Below, in pieces: positions 23,408 to 32,354 of a DNA stretch of 64,000 nucleotides. The position numbers and the translations under genes were made by a program. How positions within the stretch are numbered: the stretch's first letter is position 1; each line of letters opens with the position of its first letter. The stretch comes from Actinomadura livida (GTDB lineage: Bacteria > Actinomycetota > Actinomycetes > Streptosporangiales > Streptosporangiaceae). Below the pieces are notes generated by a model. That model had not been told where the DNA came from, did no database searches, and saw only the letters and a program-made list of their open reading frames with translations. The DNA lies in assembly GCF_014648675.1 (NCBI RefSeq), contig NZ_BMRO01000008.1, positions 62,001-126,000 of the forward strand, written 5' to 3'.

Positions 23408-23983
23408 TCACAGGAGGAAGAGGAGCATGGCGGCGACCGCCACGTCCAGGACCCCGCAGGCTTCGGCGTACGAGCGGGACACCACCCTGTCGAGCTTCAG
23501 GTGCACGGCGTCCCAGATCCCGTGGAGGAGCCAGCCCGCCGCCACCAGGTAGCGGCCCAGGTCGGGGTCCACGGCCATGGCCACCAGCGCGATCGCCCCG
23601 AACCCGAGCATTCCCGCGGCCTGGATCCCGAAGGAGCCCCGCCCGTTCGCCGTCCCGGTGACGGTCCCCCACACCAGCAGGACCAGCGCGGCGGCGACGG
23701 CGACGGTGGTCAGGTCGACCACGTCCAGCAGCTCGATCACGAAGACGGCCGCGACCATGCCGCCGATCACGGGCCAGGACGCCTCACGCCGGCCGATCTG
23801 GTTGAGGATCAGGTACTCCAGAGCCAGCAGGAGCACCACGGGCCCGAGCCCGGACACCGCGTCGGCCGCGTCGCCGAGGCCGCCGCCCCAGACGAGCACC
23901 GCGGCCGCCAGGGCCACCGCCGTGGGCCAGCGGCGCGCCAGCTTCCACAGCGGCCCCTGGCGCTCACCCGCCACGGCGGTCAT
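23408..23983 (-). CDS. Hypothetical polytopic membrane protein
   Basis: 191 aa with six or seven hydrophobic segments (VALAAAVLVWGGGLGDAADAVSGLGPVVLLLALEY and so on) and a conserved-looking HGIWDAVHLKLDRVVSRSYAEAC near the C-terminus. No family recognised. The ATG overlaps the stop of the upstream membrane gene by 4 bp, and both are divergent from the DesK-like kinase, so they are probable targets of that system. Confidence 0.65.
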   Translation of the reverse strand: MTAVAGERQGPLWKLARRWPTAVALAAAVLVWGGGLGDAADAVSGLGPVVLLLALEYLILNQIGRREASWPVIGGMVAAVFVIELLDVVDLTTVAVAAALVLLVWGTVTGTANGRGSFGIQAAGMLGFGAIALVAMAVDPDLGRYLVAAGWLLHGIWDAVHLKLDRVVSRSYAEACGVLDVAVAAMLLFLL

Positions 23984-24438
23984 CGCGAGACCTTCGGAGA
24001 CCGGTGGGCGAACTCGTCGCGGCGGCGGAGCATGACCAGGAGCATGAGCGGGAGCATCAGCACGTGTTCGAGCATCATCAGGGAGTCGGTGGTGATGACG
24101 CCCAGCCACAGGAGGGGGAGGAGGACGGCGAGGGGGGCGAACATCGCCGCGCACATCTCCAGGGACCCGGCCCAGGCGTGGCCGCGGACGCGCATCCAGA
24201 TGAGCATCCCGGCCGACATGTCGAACGCCATCTCCAGGGACGCCAGTTCGGGCTGCCGCTCCATGGACAGCTCCCCTCCCGTGAGCGCCAGAACGCCCCG
24301 GACGGCGGCGCCGAAAATCAGCATTCCGGCGGCCATCGCTAGGAGCATCTCCACATAGTGCTGCGCGAAATGCCCCCAGCCACCGTGACGGCGTGCGCCG
24401 GCCTCGGGGGTGAGCGTGATGTCGGGCTGAGGTTGCAT
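23980..24438 (-). CDS. Hypothetical membrane protein, DesKR-associated
   Basis: 152 aa with four predicted helices, unusually rich in Met in the membrane parts (MLLAMAAGMLIFGAAVRGVLAL; MAFDMSAGMLIWMRV; MCAAMFAPLAVLLPLLWLGVI; MMLEHVLMLPLMLLVML). His at HFAQHYVEM and EHVLM inside helices could bind a metal. ATG at 24438 follows GGAAGGA. No named family recognised. First gene of a two-gene operon divergent from the kinase. Confidence 0.65.
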   Translation of the reverse strand: MQPQPDITLTPEAGARRHGGWGHFAQHYVEMLLAMAAGMLIFGAAVRGVLALTGGELSMERQPELASLEMAFDMSAGMLIWMRVRGHAWAGSLEMCAAMFAPLAVLLPLLWLGVITTDSLMMLEHVLMLPLMLLVMLRRRDEFAHRSPKVSR

Positions 24439-24529
24439 GGCGGTCCTTCCTCTTTGTGCGGTCGGGCCTTCCGACGTCCTCAGCCTGCGAGAAGGCGACG
24501 TCCCCCAGTAGTGACGGACCGGCACCGGC

Positions 24530-24551
24530 GCGCATGACATCTGTCATGCGC
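24530..24551. promoter_or_regulatory. Perfect 22-bp palindrome with core ATGACA-N2-TGTCAT
   Basis: GCGCATGACA-TC-TGTCATGCGC lies midway between the Met-rich membrane operon and the kinase gene. A further ATGACAT half-site is at 24563-24569. This type of palindrome fits a dimeric LuxR-type response regulator, most likely the one encoded at 25820. Confidence 0.65.
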
Positions 24552-24605
24552 ATTCCTCACAAATGACATAAGGCGCGCATGGTGCGCTGCTGGAACAATG
24601 ACCGC

Positions 24606-25823
24606 GTGACTGACCGGGCGCACGAGGGCGGGACGGGCCTCGCGGGTTTCCGCCGCTACACCTGGTGGGCGGTCCCGGGGACCAACGTGGCCCTCCTCGT
24701 CCTGTTCACCGGCGAGTGGATCCTGGACGGCGACGTGCCGATCCAGCCGCGGGTCCTCAGCGCCGCCGCGCTGGTCGTCGAGGTGGCCGCGGTCGTGGTG
24801 CTCCTCAACGGCCGCATGTCGGCCGGCGGGCGCTCGTCCCGTCCCCGCCCGCCGGCGGGATGGCCGGCCGCGGGGATGCTGGCCGCGCTCGTCCTCGCCG
24901 CCTGCCCGCTGGCGCTGCGCAACTACGGGCTGTGGCCCATCGCGCCGGCGATCATGACGGCGGTCGCGGCCACCTACCTGGACGGACGCCCCCGGCGGTG
25001 GCTGATCATCGGCGCGGTGGCCCTCGCGGCGCTGCCGGGCGGCGCCGTCAGCCTCGCGGCGGGGGACGGCCGGCTGGTGTACGCCGCGCTGTTCCCGCCC
25101 GGGATCACGGCCTTCGTCGTCTGGGCGATACTCGGCCCCCTCTGGGCCTGGGACATCACCGGACGGCTGGACGAGGCGCGCCGCCTGTCGGCGGAGCTGG
25201 CCGTCAAGGACGAGCGGCTGCGGTTCGCCGCCGACCTGCACGACATCCAGGGCCACCACCTCCAGGTCATCGCCCTGAAGAGCGAGCTGGCCGCCCGGCT
25301 CGCCGAAGCCGACCCGGAACGCGCCACGGCCGAGATGAGGGAGGTGCAGCGGCTGGCGACGGACGCCCTCCGCGACACGCGCGCGGTCGTGCGGGGCTAC
25401 CGCCGCACCAGCCTGGACGACGAGATCGCCAACGCCACCCGCATCCTGGCCTCGGCGGGCATCGACGCCCGCACGACCGCGGACCCGGCCGCCGTCACCG
25501 ATGCCGCTCGCCACCTGCTGGGACTGGTGATGCGGGAGGCGACCACCAACCTCCTCCGCCACAGCCGGGCACGCCACGCGACGATCGACTACCGCGTCAC
25601 CGATGGCGTCGCGCGGCTCCGGGTGAGCAACGACGGCGTCTTCGACGCCGCCGGTGACGCCTCGTCCGGCACCGGTCTGCGCTCCCTCGCCGATCGTCTG
25701 GTCTCCGCGGGCGGCGCCCTCACCTGGACCCGTGACGGCGGCCGGTTCGAGGTCGCGGCGTCGCTGCCCGCCGACGAGGCCGACCAGGTGGGGGCGGCCG
25801 CGCCCCTGGAGGAGCGCCGATGA
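24606..25823 (+). CDS. DesK-like sensor histidine kinase
   Basis: 405 aa. Five or six N-terminal membrane helices (residues 15-165), then HisKA_3 with phospho-acceptor in LRFAADLHDIQGHHLQVIALKSELAARL and an ATPase domain LVMREATTNLLRHSRARHATID...GTGLRSLADRLVSAGG. DesK-type kinases sense membrane state or cell-envelope stress. GTG 24606 is preferred; ATG 24579 in frame would add nine residues and lie close to the operator. Overlaps the regulator gene by 4 bp. Confidence 0.9.
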   Translation: MTDRAHEGGTGLAGFRRYTWWAVPGTNVALLVLFTGEWILDGDVPIQPRVLSAAALVVEVAAVVVLLNGRMSAGGRSSRPRPPAGWPAAGMLAALVLAACPLALRNYGLWPIAPAIMTAVAATYLDGRPRRWLIIGAVALAALPGGAVSLAAGDGRLVYAALFPPGITAFVVWAILGPLWAWDITGRLDEARRLSAELAVKDERLRFAADLHDIQGHHLQVIALKSELAARLAEADPERATAEMREVQRLATDALRDTRAVVRGYRRTSLDDEIANATRILASAGIDARTTADPAAVTDAARHLLGLVMREATTNLLRHSRARHATIDYRVTDGVARLRVSNDGVFDAAGDASSGTGLRSLADRLVSAGGALTWTRDGGRFEVAASLPADEADQVGAAAPLEERR

Positions 25824-26422
25824 TCCGCCTGCTGATCGCCGACGACGAGGAGATGCTCCGCAGCGCCTTGGCGGCCCTGCTCGCGCTCGAAGAGGACCTC
25901 GTCGTCGTCGCCGAGGCGGCCACGTCCACCGACGCGGTCCGCCTCGCCCGCGAGCACCGCCCGGACATCGCGGTCCTGGACCTGGAGATGCCGCCCACCG
26001 ACGGGCTCCGCGCCGCCGAGGAGATCGTGGCCGGGGTGCCGACGCAGATCGTCCTGGTCACCCGGCACGCGCGTCCCGCGGTGCTGCGCCGGGCCCTCGC
26101 CGCCGGGGTGCGCGGCTTCGTCCCCAAGACGACCCCCGCCGCCCGCCTCGCCGAGATCATCCGGGACGTCGCCGCCGGCCGCCGCTACGTCGACCCCGAC
26201 ATCGCCGCCTCCGCCCTCACCGAGGACGAGTGCCCCCTCACCGACCGCGAGCTGGAGGTCCTCCGCGCGGCCCGCACCGGCGCCTCCGTCAACGAGATCG
26301 CCGCCCAGGTCCACCTGGCCCCGGGCACGGTCCGCAACTACCTGTCCGCCGCCATGACCAAGCTCCACGCCTCCACCCGCCACGCCGCCGCCCACCACGC
26401 CTGGCAGCAGGGCTGGATCTGA
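25820..26422 (+). CDS. DesR-like LuxR-family response regulator
   Basis: 200 aa. Receiver with D8/D9, phospho-acceptor D54 (AVLDLEMPPTDG), Thr in VTRHARP and Lys in FVPKTTP; LuxR HTH LTDRELEVLRAARTGASVNEIAAQVHLAPGTVRNYLSAAMTKL. ATGA overlap with the kinase. Probable binding site: the 22-bp palindrome upstream of the operon. Confidence 0.93.
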   Translation: MIRLLIADDEEMLRSALAALLALEEDLVVVAEAATSTDAVRLAREHRPDIAVLDLEMPPTDGLRAAEEIVAGVPTQIVLVTRHARPAVLRRALAAGVRGFVPKTTPAARLAEIIRDVAAGRRYVDPDIAASALTEDECPLTDRELEVLRAARTGASVNEIAAQVHLAPGTVRNYLSAAMTKLHASTRHAAAHHAWQQGWI

Positions 26423-26465
26423 TCTCCGCGAGGGCGTGACCGCCGGCGGTGCCACGGCGAAAATG

Positions 26466-26526
26466 CAACCGATGGTTGCGAATCCGGCCGCCGCACGGCT
26501 AGATTGATATGCAACCAAAGGTTGCA
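26466..26526. promoter_or_regulatory. Two identical operators GCAACC-N3-GGTTGC
   Basis: GCAACC-GAT-GGTTGC (26466-26480) and GCAACC-AAA-GGTTGC (26512-26526) are two perfect copies 46 bp apart, flanking the expected promoter; the second ends right at the ribosome site of the SRPBCC gene. They are very likely bound by the ArsR-type repressor encoded as the second gene of this operon. Confidence 0.75.
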
Positions 26527-26535
26527 GGAGGAGTC

Positions 26536-26997
26536 ATGGAGTTCGGGACGATCCAGCGCGAGATCTATGTCGAGGCGGCGCCCGAAGTCGTGTTCGAGGT
26601 GGTCAGCAGCCCCGAGCACGTCACGGAGTGGTGGCCGGACGAAGCCCGGTACGAGGCGGTCCCCGGGAGCACGGGAGAGATCGTCTTCGGTGAACGCGAC
26701 GCCGGCGGAACGGTCATGGGGTTCACCGTCGTCGACGCACGGCCGCCGCGGACGTTCTCGTTCCGCTGGACGCACCCGGTCGGTGAGACCGCGGTGGAGG
26801 GCAACTCGCTGCTCGTCACCTTCGAGCTGACCCCGTCCGGCGGCGGCACGCTGCTGAAGATGACCGAGAGCGGCTTCCGCGAGATGGGCTGGGAGGCCGC
26901 GGTCCTCGAAGAGCAGTACAAGGAGCACATCAGCGGGTGGGACCTCCATCTCCCGCGGCTGGCGCCCCACGCCGAGACGCTGGCGGCCGGGTCGTGA
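26536..26997 (+). CDS. SRPBCC (AHSA1-like) domain protein
   Basis: 153 aa helix-grip fold: IQREIYVEAAPEVVFEVVSSPEHVTEWWPDEARYE at the start, FSFRWTHP in the middle, LLVTFELTPSGGGTLLKMTESGF and YKEHISGWDLHLPRL at the end. The START-like cavity binds a hydrophobic ligand; the actual ligand is unknown. AGGAGGAG precedes the ATG. First gene of a self-regulated SRPBCC-ArsR operon, a common actinobacterial pair. Confidence 0.88.
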   Translation: MEFGTIQREIYVEAAPEVVFEVVSSPEHVTEWWPDEARYEAVPGSTGEIVFGERDAGGTVMGFTVVDARPPRTFSFRWTHPVGETAVEGNSLLVTFELTPSGGGTLLKMTESGFREMGWEAAVLEEQYKEHISGWDLHLPRLAPHAETLAAGS

Positions 26998-27371
26998 ACG
27001 CTCCGGCGGCCGAGCAGGTCGACGACGATCTGTGGTCGGCGATCGGTGATCCGACCCGGCGCCGGATGCTCGACCTCCTGCTCAGCGAGGGCGAGGGAAC
27101 CGCGACGACGCTGAGCCGGCGGCTGCCGGTCACGCGCCAGGCGGTGGCCAAGCACCTCGTCGTCCTGGACCGCGCCGGCCTGGTGCGGGGCAGGCCGGCG
27201 GGACGCGAGAAGCGGTACCAGGTGGACGACGCCCAGCTCGCCCGAGCGGTGGCCCAGCTCTCGTCGGTCGGCGCGGCGTGGGACGCCCGCCTGCAGCGGA
27301 TCAAGCGGATCGCCGAGACGGTCCAGCGCACTCGGCGGGACCCGAAGCACACACAGGATCAACAGGATTAA
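26994..27371 (+). CDS. ArsR-family repressor of the SRPBCC operon
   Basis: 125 aa winged helix: DDLWSAIGDPTRRRMLDLLLSEGEGTATTLSRRLPVTRQAVAKHLVVLDRAGLVRGRPAGREKRYQVDDAQLARA. No metal-binding Cys pair is visible, so it belongs to the non-metal ArsR subgroup that pairs with SRPBCC genes. The GTG start overlaps the previous stop (GTGA). The basic tail RTRRDPKHTQDQQD is unstructured. Likely binds the two GCAACC-N3-GGTTGC sites. Confidence 0.9.
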   Translation: MNAPAAEQVDDDLWSAIGDPTRRRMLDLLLSEGEGTATTLSRRLPVTRQAVAKHLVVLDRAGLVRGRPAGREKRYQVDDAQLARAVAQLSSVGAAWDARLQRIKRIAETVQRTRRDPKHTQDQQD

Positions 27372-27383
27372 GGAGACGGGCAG

Positions 27384-27500
27384 ATGGTGGACATCCTGCA
27401 CAGGATCGGTATCGAGGGCGCCACGCCGGACGAGGTGTACCAGGCGCTGACGACCGTCGAGGGCCTCGCGGGCTGGTGGACGGCCGCCGCCCGATCGCCG
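27384..27500 (+). pseudogene. Truncated SRPBCC gene (5' fragment only)
   Basis: Starts MVDILHRIGIEGATPDEVYQALTTVEGLAGWWTA after a proper ribosome site (GGAGACGG) as the third gene of the SRPBCC-ArsR operon. The first 35 residues are a normal AHSA1 N-terminus, with the family GWW motif; after that the reading turns into Arg/Pro-rich non-family sequence, and the 3' part coincides with the end of the convergent kinase gene at 27520. The remaining roughly 110 codons are gone. The break at about 27495 marks the left edge of the kinase/JetABC block. Confidence 0.75.
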
Positions 27501-27519
27501 CACCGGACGCGACCGGCGC

Positions 27520-30500
27520 TCAGCGGCCCTGGCTCAGAGACGGGCAGACGTCGCGGTAGCCGATGCCGGGCGCGACGTACTGGGCCCATTCGGCGCGGGT
27601 GAGCGTGCGTCCGGCTATGGAGCAGGCGATCGCCGCGGGGTCGGCGGGCCTGGCGATGTTCCACCGCCGCAGGGTCGCCTCGTCGTCGCTGGTGGTCAGG
27701 GTCGTCATGGCCGCGTCGAAGACCAGTGAACGCACCGCCCCGGTGTGGCCCGCGAGCGGCGCACCGATCCGGCTCTGGTCGGTGACGTTCCAGAGGTTGA
27801 CGAGATGGTCGTCCCCGCCCGTGGCCAGCGTCGACCCATCGCGGCTGAAGGCCAGGGCCGTCACCCGCCCGGAGTGGCCGGTGATCGGTGCGCCGATCTG
27901 GCGCCGGGCGCGGACGTCCCAGAGCACGGTCGTGTTGCCGGTGGCCATCGCGAGAGTGCGGTTGTCGGGGCCGAAGGCGAGCACCGCGGCCTGGTCGGTG
28001 ATCCCGCTGATCGGCGGGGTGAGCTGCCTGCGGTCGGAGACGTTCCAGAGCCGGACCGTCCGGCCGATCCCGGCGGCCAGGGTCTCGCCGTCGGGGCTGA
28101 AGGCGAGCGCCGACACCTCCGTGCCCGAGGAGAAGAGCGGCCGCTCGGTGAGCAGCGTGCGCGTGCGGAGGTCCCACAGTTGCACCTTGCCGTCGACGGA
28201 CACCTCGGTCCCCTGGCTCTTCTCACCCCCTCCGGTGGCCAGGATGCTCCCGTCCGGGCTGAGGGCCATGGCGCTGATACGGCCTTCCGGACCGTCCTTC
28301 AGGGTGAACCCGCGTCGAGCCGCGGGATCCCAGATCGTGAGCTGACCGTAATGGTTGCCGGTGACGAACGACCGTCCGCCCGGGGCCACCGCGATCAGGT
28401 CAGGAAGGTCGGCCAGCGGCGGTGCACCCGCCGCCGACAGGGGGACGGGCTTTCCTGTCTCCCGCCCGGCGGTGACGTCCCACGTCCGGAAGCCGGGAGG
28501 CCCGTCGGACATGGTGTTGTCGGTGACGAGGGCCCGTCCGTCCGCGCTGACGCCATGGACGAGGTCGCCATCGGGGTGTCCGACGCGCAAGGGACGGTGA
28601 CCGGGCTGGTGGACGCTGACGTCCCACAGCCGCACCGCTTGCGGGGTACCGTCCTTGCTCAGGGAGACCACGGTGTCCTCGCCGGCGAACGCGGCGACGC
28701 TGAGCGAGCCGCCGACGTCCGCGCCGATCGAACCGACGTGGGTGCCGCCCACCTCCCACAGTTGCGCGCCGATGGCCACGACCCGCCCGTCGGGACTGAA
28801 CGGTCCCACGTCATCTGAATGGGACGTGGAAACGGCGCGGCCTCGCTGCCGGCCGGTCCGCACGTCATACAGCCGGACATCGGAGCGATCGGCCGATGGC
28901 AGGTCCTGGGCCGGCAGGACCTCCGCCGTGACGACGGTCCGTCCGCCGGGGCCGAGCGCCACCACCTTGCCCCGCACGGGGAAGGACGCCGTGCGCCGCC
29001 CCGTCGTGAGGTCCCACAACTCCGCGTCGGACGGGCCGTCGCCCGTCTCCTCGCCGATGGCCACGGTCGTGGCGCGAGGGTCGATCACAACGGAGACGTC
29101 GGGGTTCTCCTCCTGCGCGTGGGCCACTGCGGGACCGCTCCGCCGCCGGGTCCGCACGTCCCACAGCGCGACCTCCGCACCGTTGTCGACGGCCACGCTC
29201 CTCCCATCGGAGGTGAAGACCACCGAACCGGGCCGGTCCGATACGGGCAGGTCGCCCAGCGGCCGGCGGGTGCGCACGTCCCAGAGCCGCACCGCCCGGT
29301 TCACCACGGTCTCGCCGTCGTCGTCGACCGCGGTCCCGGCGGCGGCCAGCGTCCGGCCGTCCGGGCTCAGCGCCACCGACATGGCCACCCACGGGCCGGA
29401 GGGTCGGAACAAGCGCAGGAAGTCGCCGATCTGCCGCTGCTTCCGCACATCCCACAACGCGATGGTGTGGTCTTCGTTGCGGATGGCGAGCAGCCGTCCG
29501 GCACGGTCGGCCGTGACCGAGACGGGGGTGCCCCGGTAGTCGCGCAGCACCCCGCGGGCCGGGTTGGCGGCGATGTTCAGCAGCGCGGCGCGGCTCTCGC
29601 GGGTCTCTCGGACGTCGTGGGCGGCGGCGGCCAGCAGGGCCGCCTTGTCCGGGGCGGTGCCGGCGAACTGCCGGCTCTGCGCGGCCAGTTGCCGCGAGGC
29701 CGCGATGTCGCGCTGTTCGACGCTGGTCCGCTGCGCCCGGATCGCCCACCCGGTGGCCGTCAGCGACACCACCGTGGTCACCGCGAGCACGGCGGCGGCG
29801 GCGCGGATGCGGCGGCTGCGGGCGGTCCGGGCGCGGGTGCTGGCGTCCAGCAGTGCGCGCTCCAGCCGGTTGAGGGTCTGGTGGCGGCCGGCGAGCGTCG
29901 CCCAGTGCACGGCCTCGTCCAGGTGCGCCCCGGTCAGCACGTCGCCGCCGCGCCGCCCGTGATCGGCCCAGGTGCGGGCGGCCTGCCGGATGCGATGGTG
30001 CACCCCCAGCCCGTCGCGCTCGTCCTCGACCCAGCTCCGCAGCCGCGGCCAGGCCCGCAGCACCGCCGGGCGCGCCAGGACGATCTGCTCGTCCGGGTGC
30101 TCGCCGGTCACCGCGAGCAGCGGCCGGAACGCGTGCACCACCTGCTCCAGCGCCCGCGCCTCGGCGGGATCGTCCCGGTCCGACAGCTCCGCGGCCGGTA
30201 CCGGGCGGGTGGCCAGGCTCCCGTCCTCACCGGCCACCACGCAGCGCAGGAACACCTCCGGGACCAGGCTCTGCGCACGCGGCGGCAGGCCGGTGTAGGC
30301 GTCCTCGGCGAGCTTGCCCAGCGCCGGGTCGCCCGGTTCCCAGCGGGACCGCAGCCCCGCCTGCGCGGCCCCGGCGGCCACCAGGTCCTCCAGGTCGCCG
30401 GCCCCTTCCCGCGGGTCCCGGGTGAGCGCGGCCAGGATCGCCCGCGCGGACGGGCGGACCAGCGGGTCCTTGGCCAGCGCAGCCGCCACCAGCGGGCGCA

Positions 30501-31227
30501 GCGCGTCGGGCAGCGCCGTCAGGTCCGGGTCGTGGGTGCGGATCGCATGGGCGATCTCCGGCAGCGCGCCGCCCTTGAACGCGTGCTCGCCGGTGGCCGC
30601 GAACACCATGATCGCCCCCCAGGCGAACACATCGGCCTCGGCCCCGGCGCGCTGCCCCGCGTACACCTCCGGTGCCATGTACCGCAGCGTCCCGGCGAAC
30701 CCGCCCCCCTCGGTGGCCGAGTGGGTGTCCAGCACCCGCGCGATCCCGAAGTCGATCAGCCGTGGCCCGTCAGGGCCCAGCATCACGTTGCCGGGCTTGA
30801 GGTCGCGGTGCACGACTCTGGCCTGGTGGATCGCCGCGAGCGCGGTGGCGATGCCGATCCCGAGGCGGTGCAGATCGTCCCCGGCGAACCGGCGGCCCGG
30901 CCTCCCGCCCGTGCCGTTGACGGTGTCCTGGAGGCTCAGCCCGTCGATGTACTCGCTGACGATGTAGGGCCGCGGCGGTTCCAGCCGCACCTGGAGGATC
31001 GTGGCGGTGCAGAACGAGGCGACCCGCTGCGCGGCACGCGCCTCGGCGGCCATCCGCGCCAACTCCCGGGGCGACTCCTGCGCCCCGTGCAGCACCTTGA
31101 CCGCCACCCGGCTCCCGTCCGGCCCGTACGCGTCGTACACCACACCCTGCCCGCCCGCGCCCAGCCGTCCCGACAACCAGAACTCACCGATCTGCTGAGG
31201 ATCTCCCGGCTCCAGCCGATCCGGCAT
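27520..31227 (-). CDS. Membrane Ser/Thr protein kinase with WD40 repeats
   Basis: 1235 aa. Kinase domain at residues 15-275: glycine loop GAGGQGVV (23-30), VAVKVL Lys, HRDLKPGN (140-147), DFG (159-161), and APE in RYMAPEVYAG. A middle helical region (about 300-465; AQSLVPEVFLRCV, RPAVLRAWPRLRSWVEDERDGLGVHHRIRQAARTWADHG) resembles the linker of NTPase-WD40 (nSTAND1) proteins. One membrane helix at about 472-495. About 14 WD40 repeats follow (LWDVR, LWDL, LWNV), enough for two seven-blade propellers. ATG 31227 was chosen; an upstream start adds 11 residues. Substrate unknown. Confidence 0.9.
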   Translation of the reverse strand: MPDRLEPGDPQQIGEFWLSGRLGAGGQGVVYDAYGPDGSRVAVKVLHGAQESPRELARMAAEARAAQRVASFCTATILQVRLEPPRPYIVSEYIDGLSLQDTVNGTGGRPGRRFAGDDLHRLGIGIATALAAIHQARVVHRDLKPGNVMLGPDGPRLIDFGIARVLDTHSATEGGGFAGTLRYMAPEVYAGQRAGAEADVFAWGAIMVFAATGEHAFKGGALPEIAHAIRTHDPDLTALPDALRPLVAAALAKDPLVRPSARAILAALTRDPREGAGDLEDLVAAGAAQAGLRSRWEPGDPALGKLAEDAYTGLPPRAQSLVPEVFLRCVVAGEDGSLATRPVPAAELSDRDDPAEARALEQVVHAFRPLLAVTGEHPDEQIVLARPAVLRAWPRLRSWVEDERDGLGVHHRIRQAARTWADHGRRGGDVLTGAHLDEAVHWATLAGRHQTLNRLERALLDASTRARTARSRRIRAAAAVLAVTTVVSLTATGWAIRAQRTSVEQRDIAASRQLAAQSRQFAGTAPDKAALLAAAAHDVRETRESRAALLNIAANPARGVLRDYRGTPVSVTADRAGRLLAIRNEDHTIALWDVRKQRQIGDFLRLFRPSGPWVAMSVALSPDGRTLAAAGTAVDDDGETVVNRAVRLWDVRTRRPLGDLPVSDRPGSVVFTSDGRSVAVDNGAEVALWDVRTRRRSGPAVAHAQEENPDVSVVIDPRATTVAIGEETGDGPSDAELWDLTTGRRTASFPVRGKVVALGPGGRTVVTAEVLPAQDLPSADRSDVRLYDVRTGRQRGRAVSTSHSDDVGPFSPDGRVVAIGAQLWEVGGTHVGSIGADVGGSLSVAAFAGEDTVVSLSKDGTPQAVRLWDVSVHQPGHRPLRVGHPDGDLVHGVSADGRALVTDNTMSDGPPGFRTWDVTAGRETGKPVPLSAAGAPPLADLPDLIAVAPGGRSFVTGNHYGQLTIWDPAARRGFTLKDGPEGRISAMALSPDGSILATGGGEKSQGTEVSVDGKVQLWDLRTRTLLTERPLFSSGTEVSALAFSPDGETLAAGIGRTVRLWNVSDRRQLTPPISGITDQAAVLAFGPDNRTLAMATGNTTVLWDVRARRQIGAPITGHSGRVTALAFSRDGSTLATGGDDHLVNLWNVTDQSRIGAPLAGHTGAVRSLVFDAAMTTLTTSDDEATLRRWNIARPADPAAIACSIAGRTLTRAEWAQYVAPGIGYRDVCPSLSQGR

Positions 31228-31554
31228 TCCCGCCCCCGCTCGTATCCCGCTCGTGATCAACTTGTGGACGTCTACTGGGACGGTACAAAACGACGCCTGG
31301 TTCGGCAGAGTATTCAGGAGTCGCGGATCGAAAAACGGAATGTTCCGCCGGGCCGTCTGCTTATGGGACCCCTACACGACAAATGGTATGCAGGTCATTG
31401 ATTTTCGGCTGTCGGTGCTTTCCGGCGCTGTGAAGTCAGGGCACGGGCAGGCGAACACCGTGGGCTCCCCGCACGTCTACGGATATGAGGCGTGATCACT
31501 CACGAGCAGGAGAAGCGATGCGGATCCGCTGCGGCCGGAAAGAGGTCGGGTGCC
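31228..31554. other. AT-richer divergent intergenic region
   Basis: 327 bp between the divergent kinase and the Gly-Asp-tail membrane gene, clearly less GC-rich at 31255-31400 than its neighbours. It must hold both promoters. An 80-codon open frame (31253-31495, plus) is present but has no ribosome site, odd composition and no recognisable domain, so I do not call it a gene. No clear operator found. Confidence 0.5.
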
Positions 31555-32283
31555 ATGGTTGAAGGACGAGTCCGGGCGGCGCGGTACGAGCGAACGGCCT
31601 TTCGCGTCGCGCGGCGTGCGAGTAAGCGCCGTGCACCGGCGCCCGCATCGGCCCTCGCCAGCGCCGCGGCCCCCATCGGGTTGGTGGTGTCAGTCCTGAT
31701 CCTCTGGCTGCGGGAATATGACGCGGAAGGCGCCTTCCCGTCGTGGGGGTTGGTGGCCGTCCCCGCCGCAGTGCTGATCATTATCGTGGTCGCCTACACG
31801 ACCGCCCGCGAAATGCCCGCTCTCGTCGGTATCCGGCGGGCCTGGCGGCGGGCGGAGCATGGGGAGGTGGTGCGCGTCGTGCGGGGTGTGGCGCTGCGGC
31901 AAGGGCGGTCGGTGGGCGACGTCCCGGTGCGGACCGTCGTCGCTCCCGTGGACGGGCGGTTGCGTTTCGTCCGGCTGGCGTTCGCACGCGTCGAGGACGC
32001 TGCGAGGCTGCCCGCGGGCCCGGTTCAGGTCGACCTGTTCGACGCCCCCGCGGTACGGGGCCCGGCACGGCTCCGACCCGTCCGCGGAGGCGGTCTCGGG
32101 GAGCCGGTCTGGGCGTTCGCGGTGCGGAAGGGCGACGCCGCCGAGCCGGAGGCCGCGCCATGGACGGTCGAGAACGAGCAGTCGGACGGCTGGCCGGACG
32201 AGGACGGCGCCGCGGACGGCGAAACGGGCTGGCCCGGCGACGGGGACGGCGACGGCGACGGGGACGGCGACGGCGGGGAGTAG
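31555..32283 (+). CDS. Membrane protein with acidic Gly-Asp tail
   Basis: 242 aa. A very basic N-terminus (RVRAARYERTAFRVARRASKRR), two membrane helices (IGLVVSVLILWL; LVAVPAAVLIIIVVAYT), a soluble beta-rich segment (VVRVVRGVALRQGRSVGDVPVRTVVAPVDGRLRFVRLAFARV) and a C-terminal tail with repeated GD pairs. ATG 31555 follows AGAGG; earlier GTG in frame at 31492 lacks one. No family recognised. Same strand and 72 bp before jetA, so it may be part of that operon. Confidence 0.7.
   Translation: MVEGRVRAARYERTAFRVARRASKRRAPAPASALASAAAPIGLVVSVLILWLREYDAEGAFPSWGLVAVPAAVLIIIVVAYTTAREMPALVGIRRAWRRAEHGEVVRVVRGVALRQGRSVGDVPVRTVVAPVDGRLRFVRLAFARVEDAARLPAGPVQVDLFDAPAVRGPARLRPVRGGGLGEPVWAFAVRKGDAAEPEAAPWTVENEQSDGWPDEDGAADGETGWPGDGDGDGDGDGDGGE
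32230..32280 (+). repeat. Short tandem repeat encoding (Gly-Asp)n
   Basis: GGCGAC/GGGGAC hexamers repeated about seven times at the 3' end of the membrane-protein gene give a Gly-Asp tail. Such tracts vary in length by slippage. Confidence 0.7.
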
Positions 32284-32354
32284 CCGGCCGTCCGCCGGTG
32301 GCGGCACCGCGCGAAGGCCGCTCCGCCGCCCGGACCGTCGTACGCTGTTCGGCG

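Noticed and set aside
31253..31495. 80-codon plus-strand ORF in the kinase upstream region
   Set aside because: No ribosome site, unusual composition and no domain; it lies in the promoter gap.
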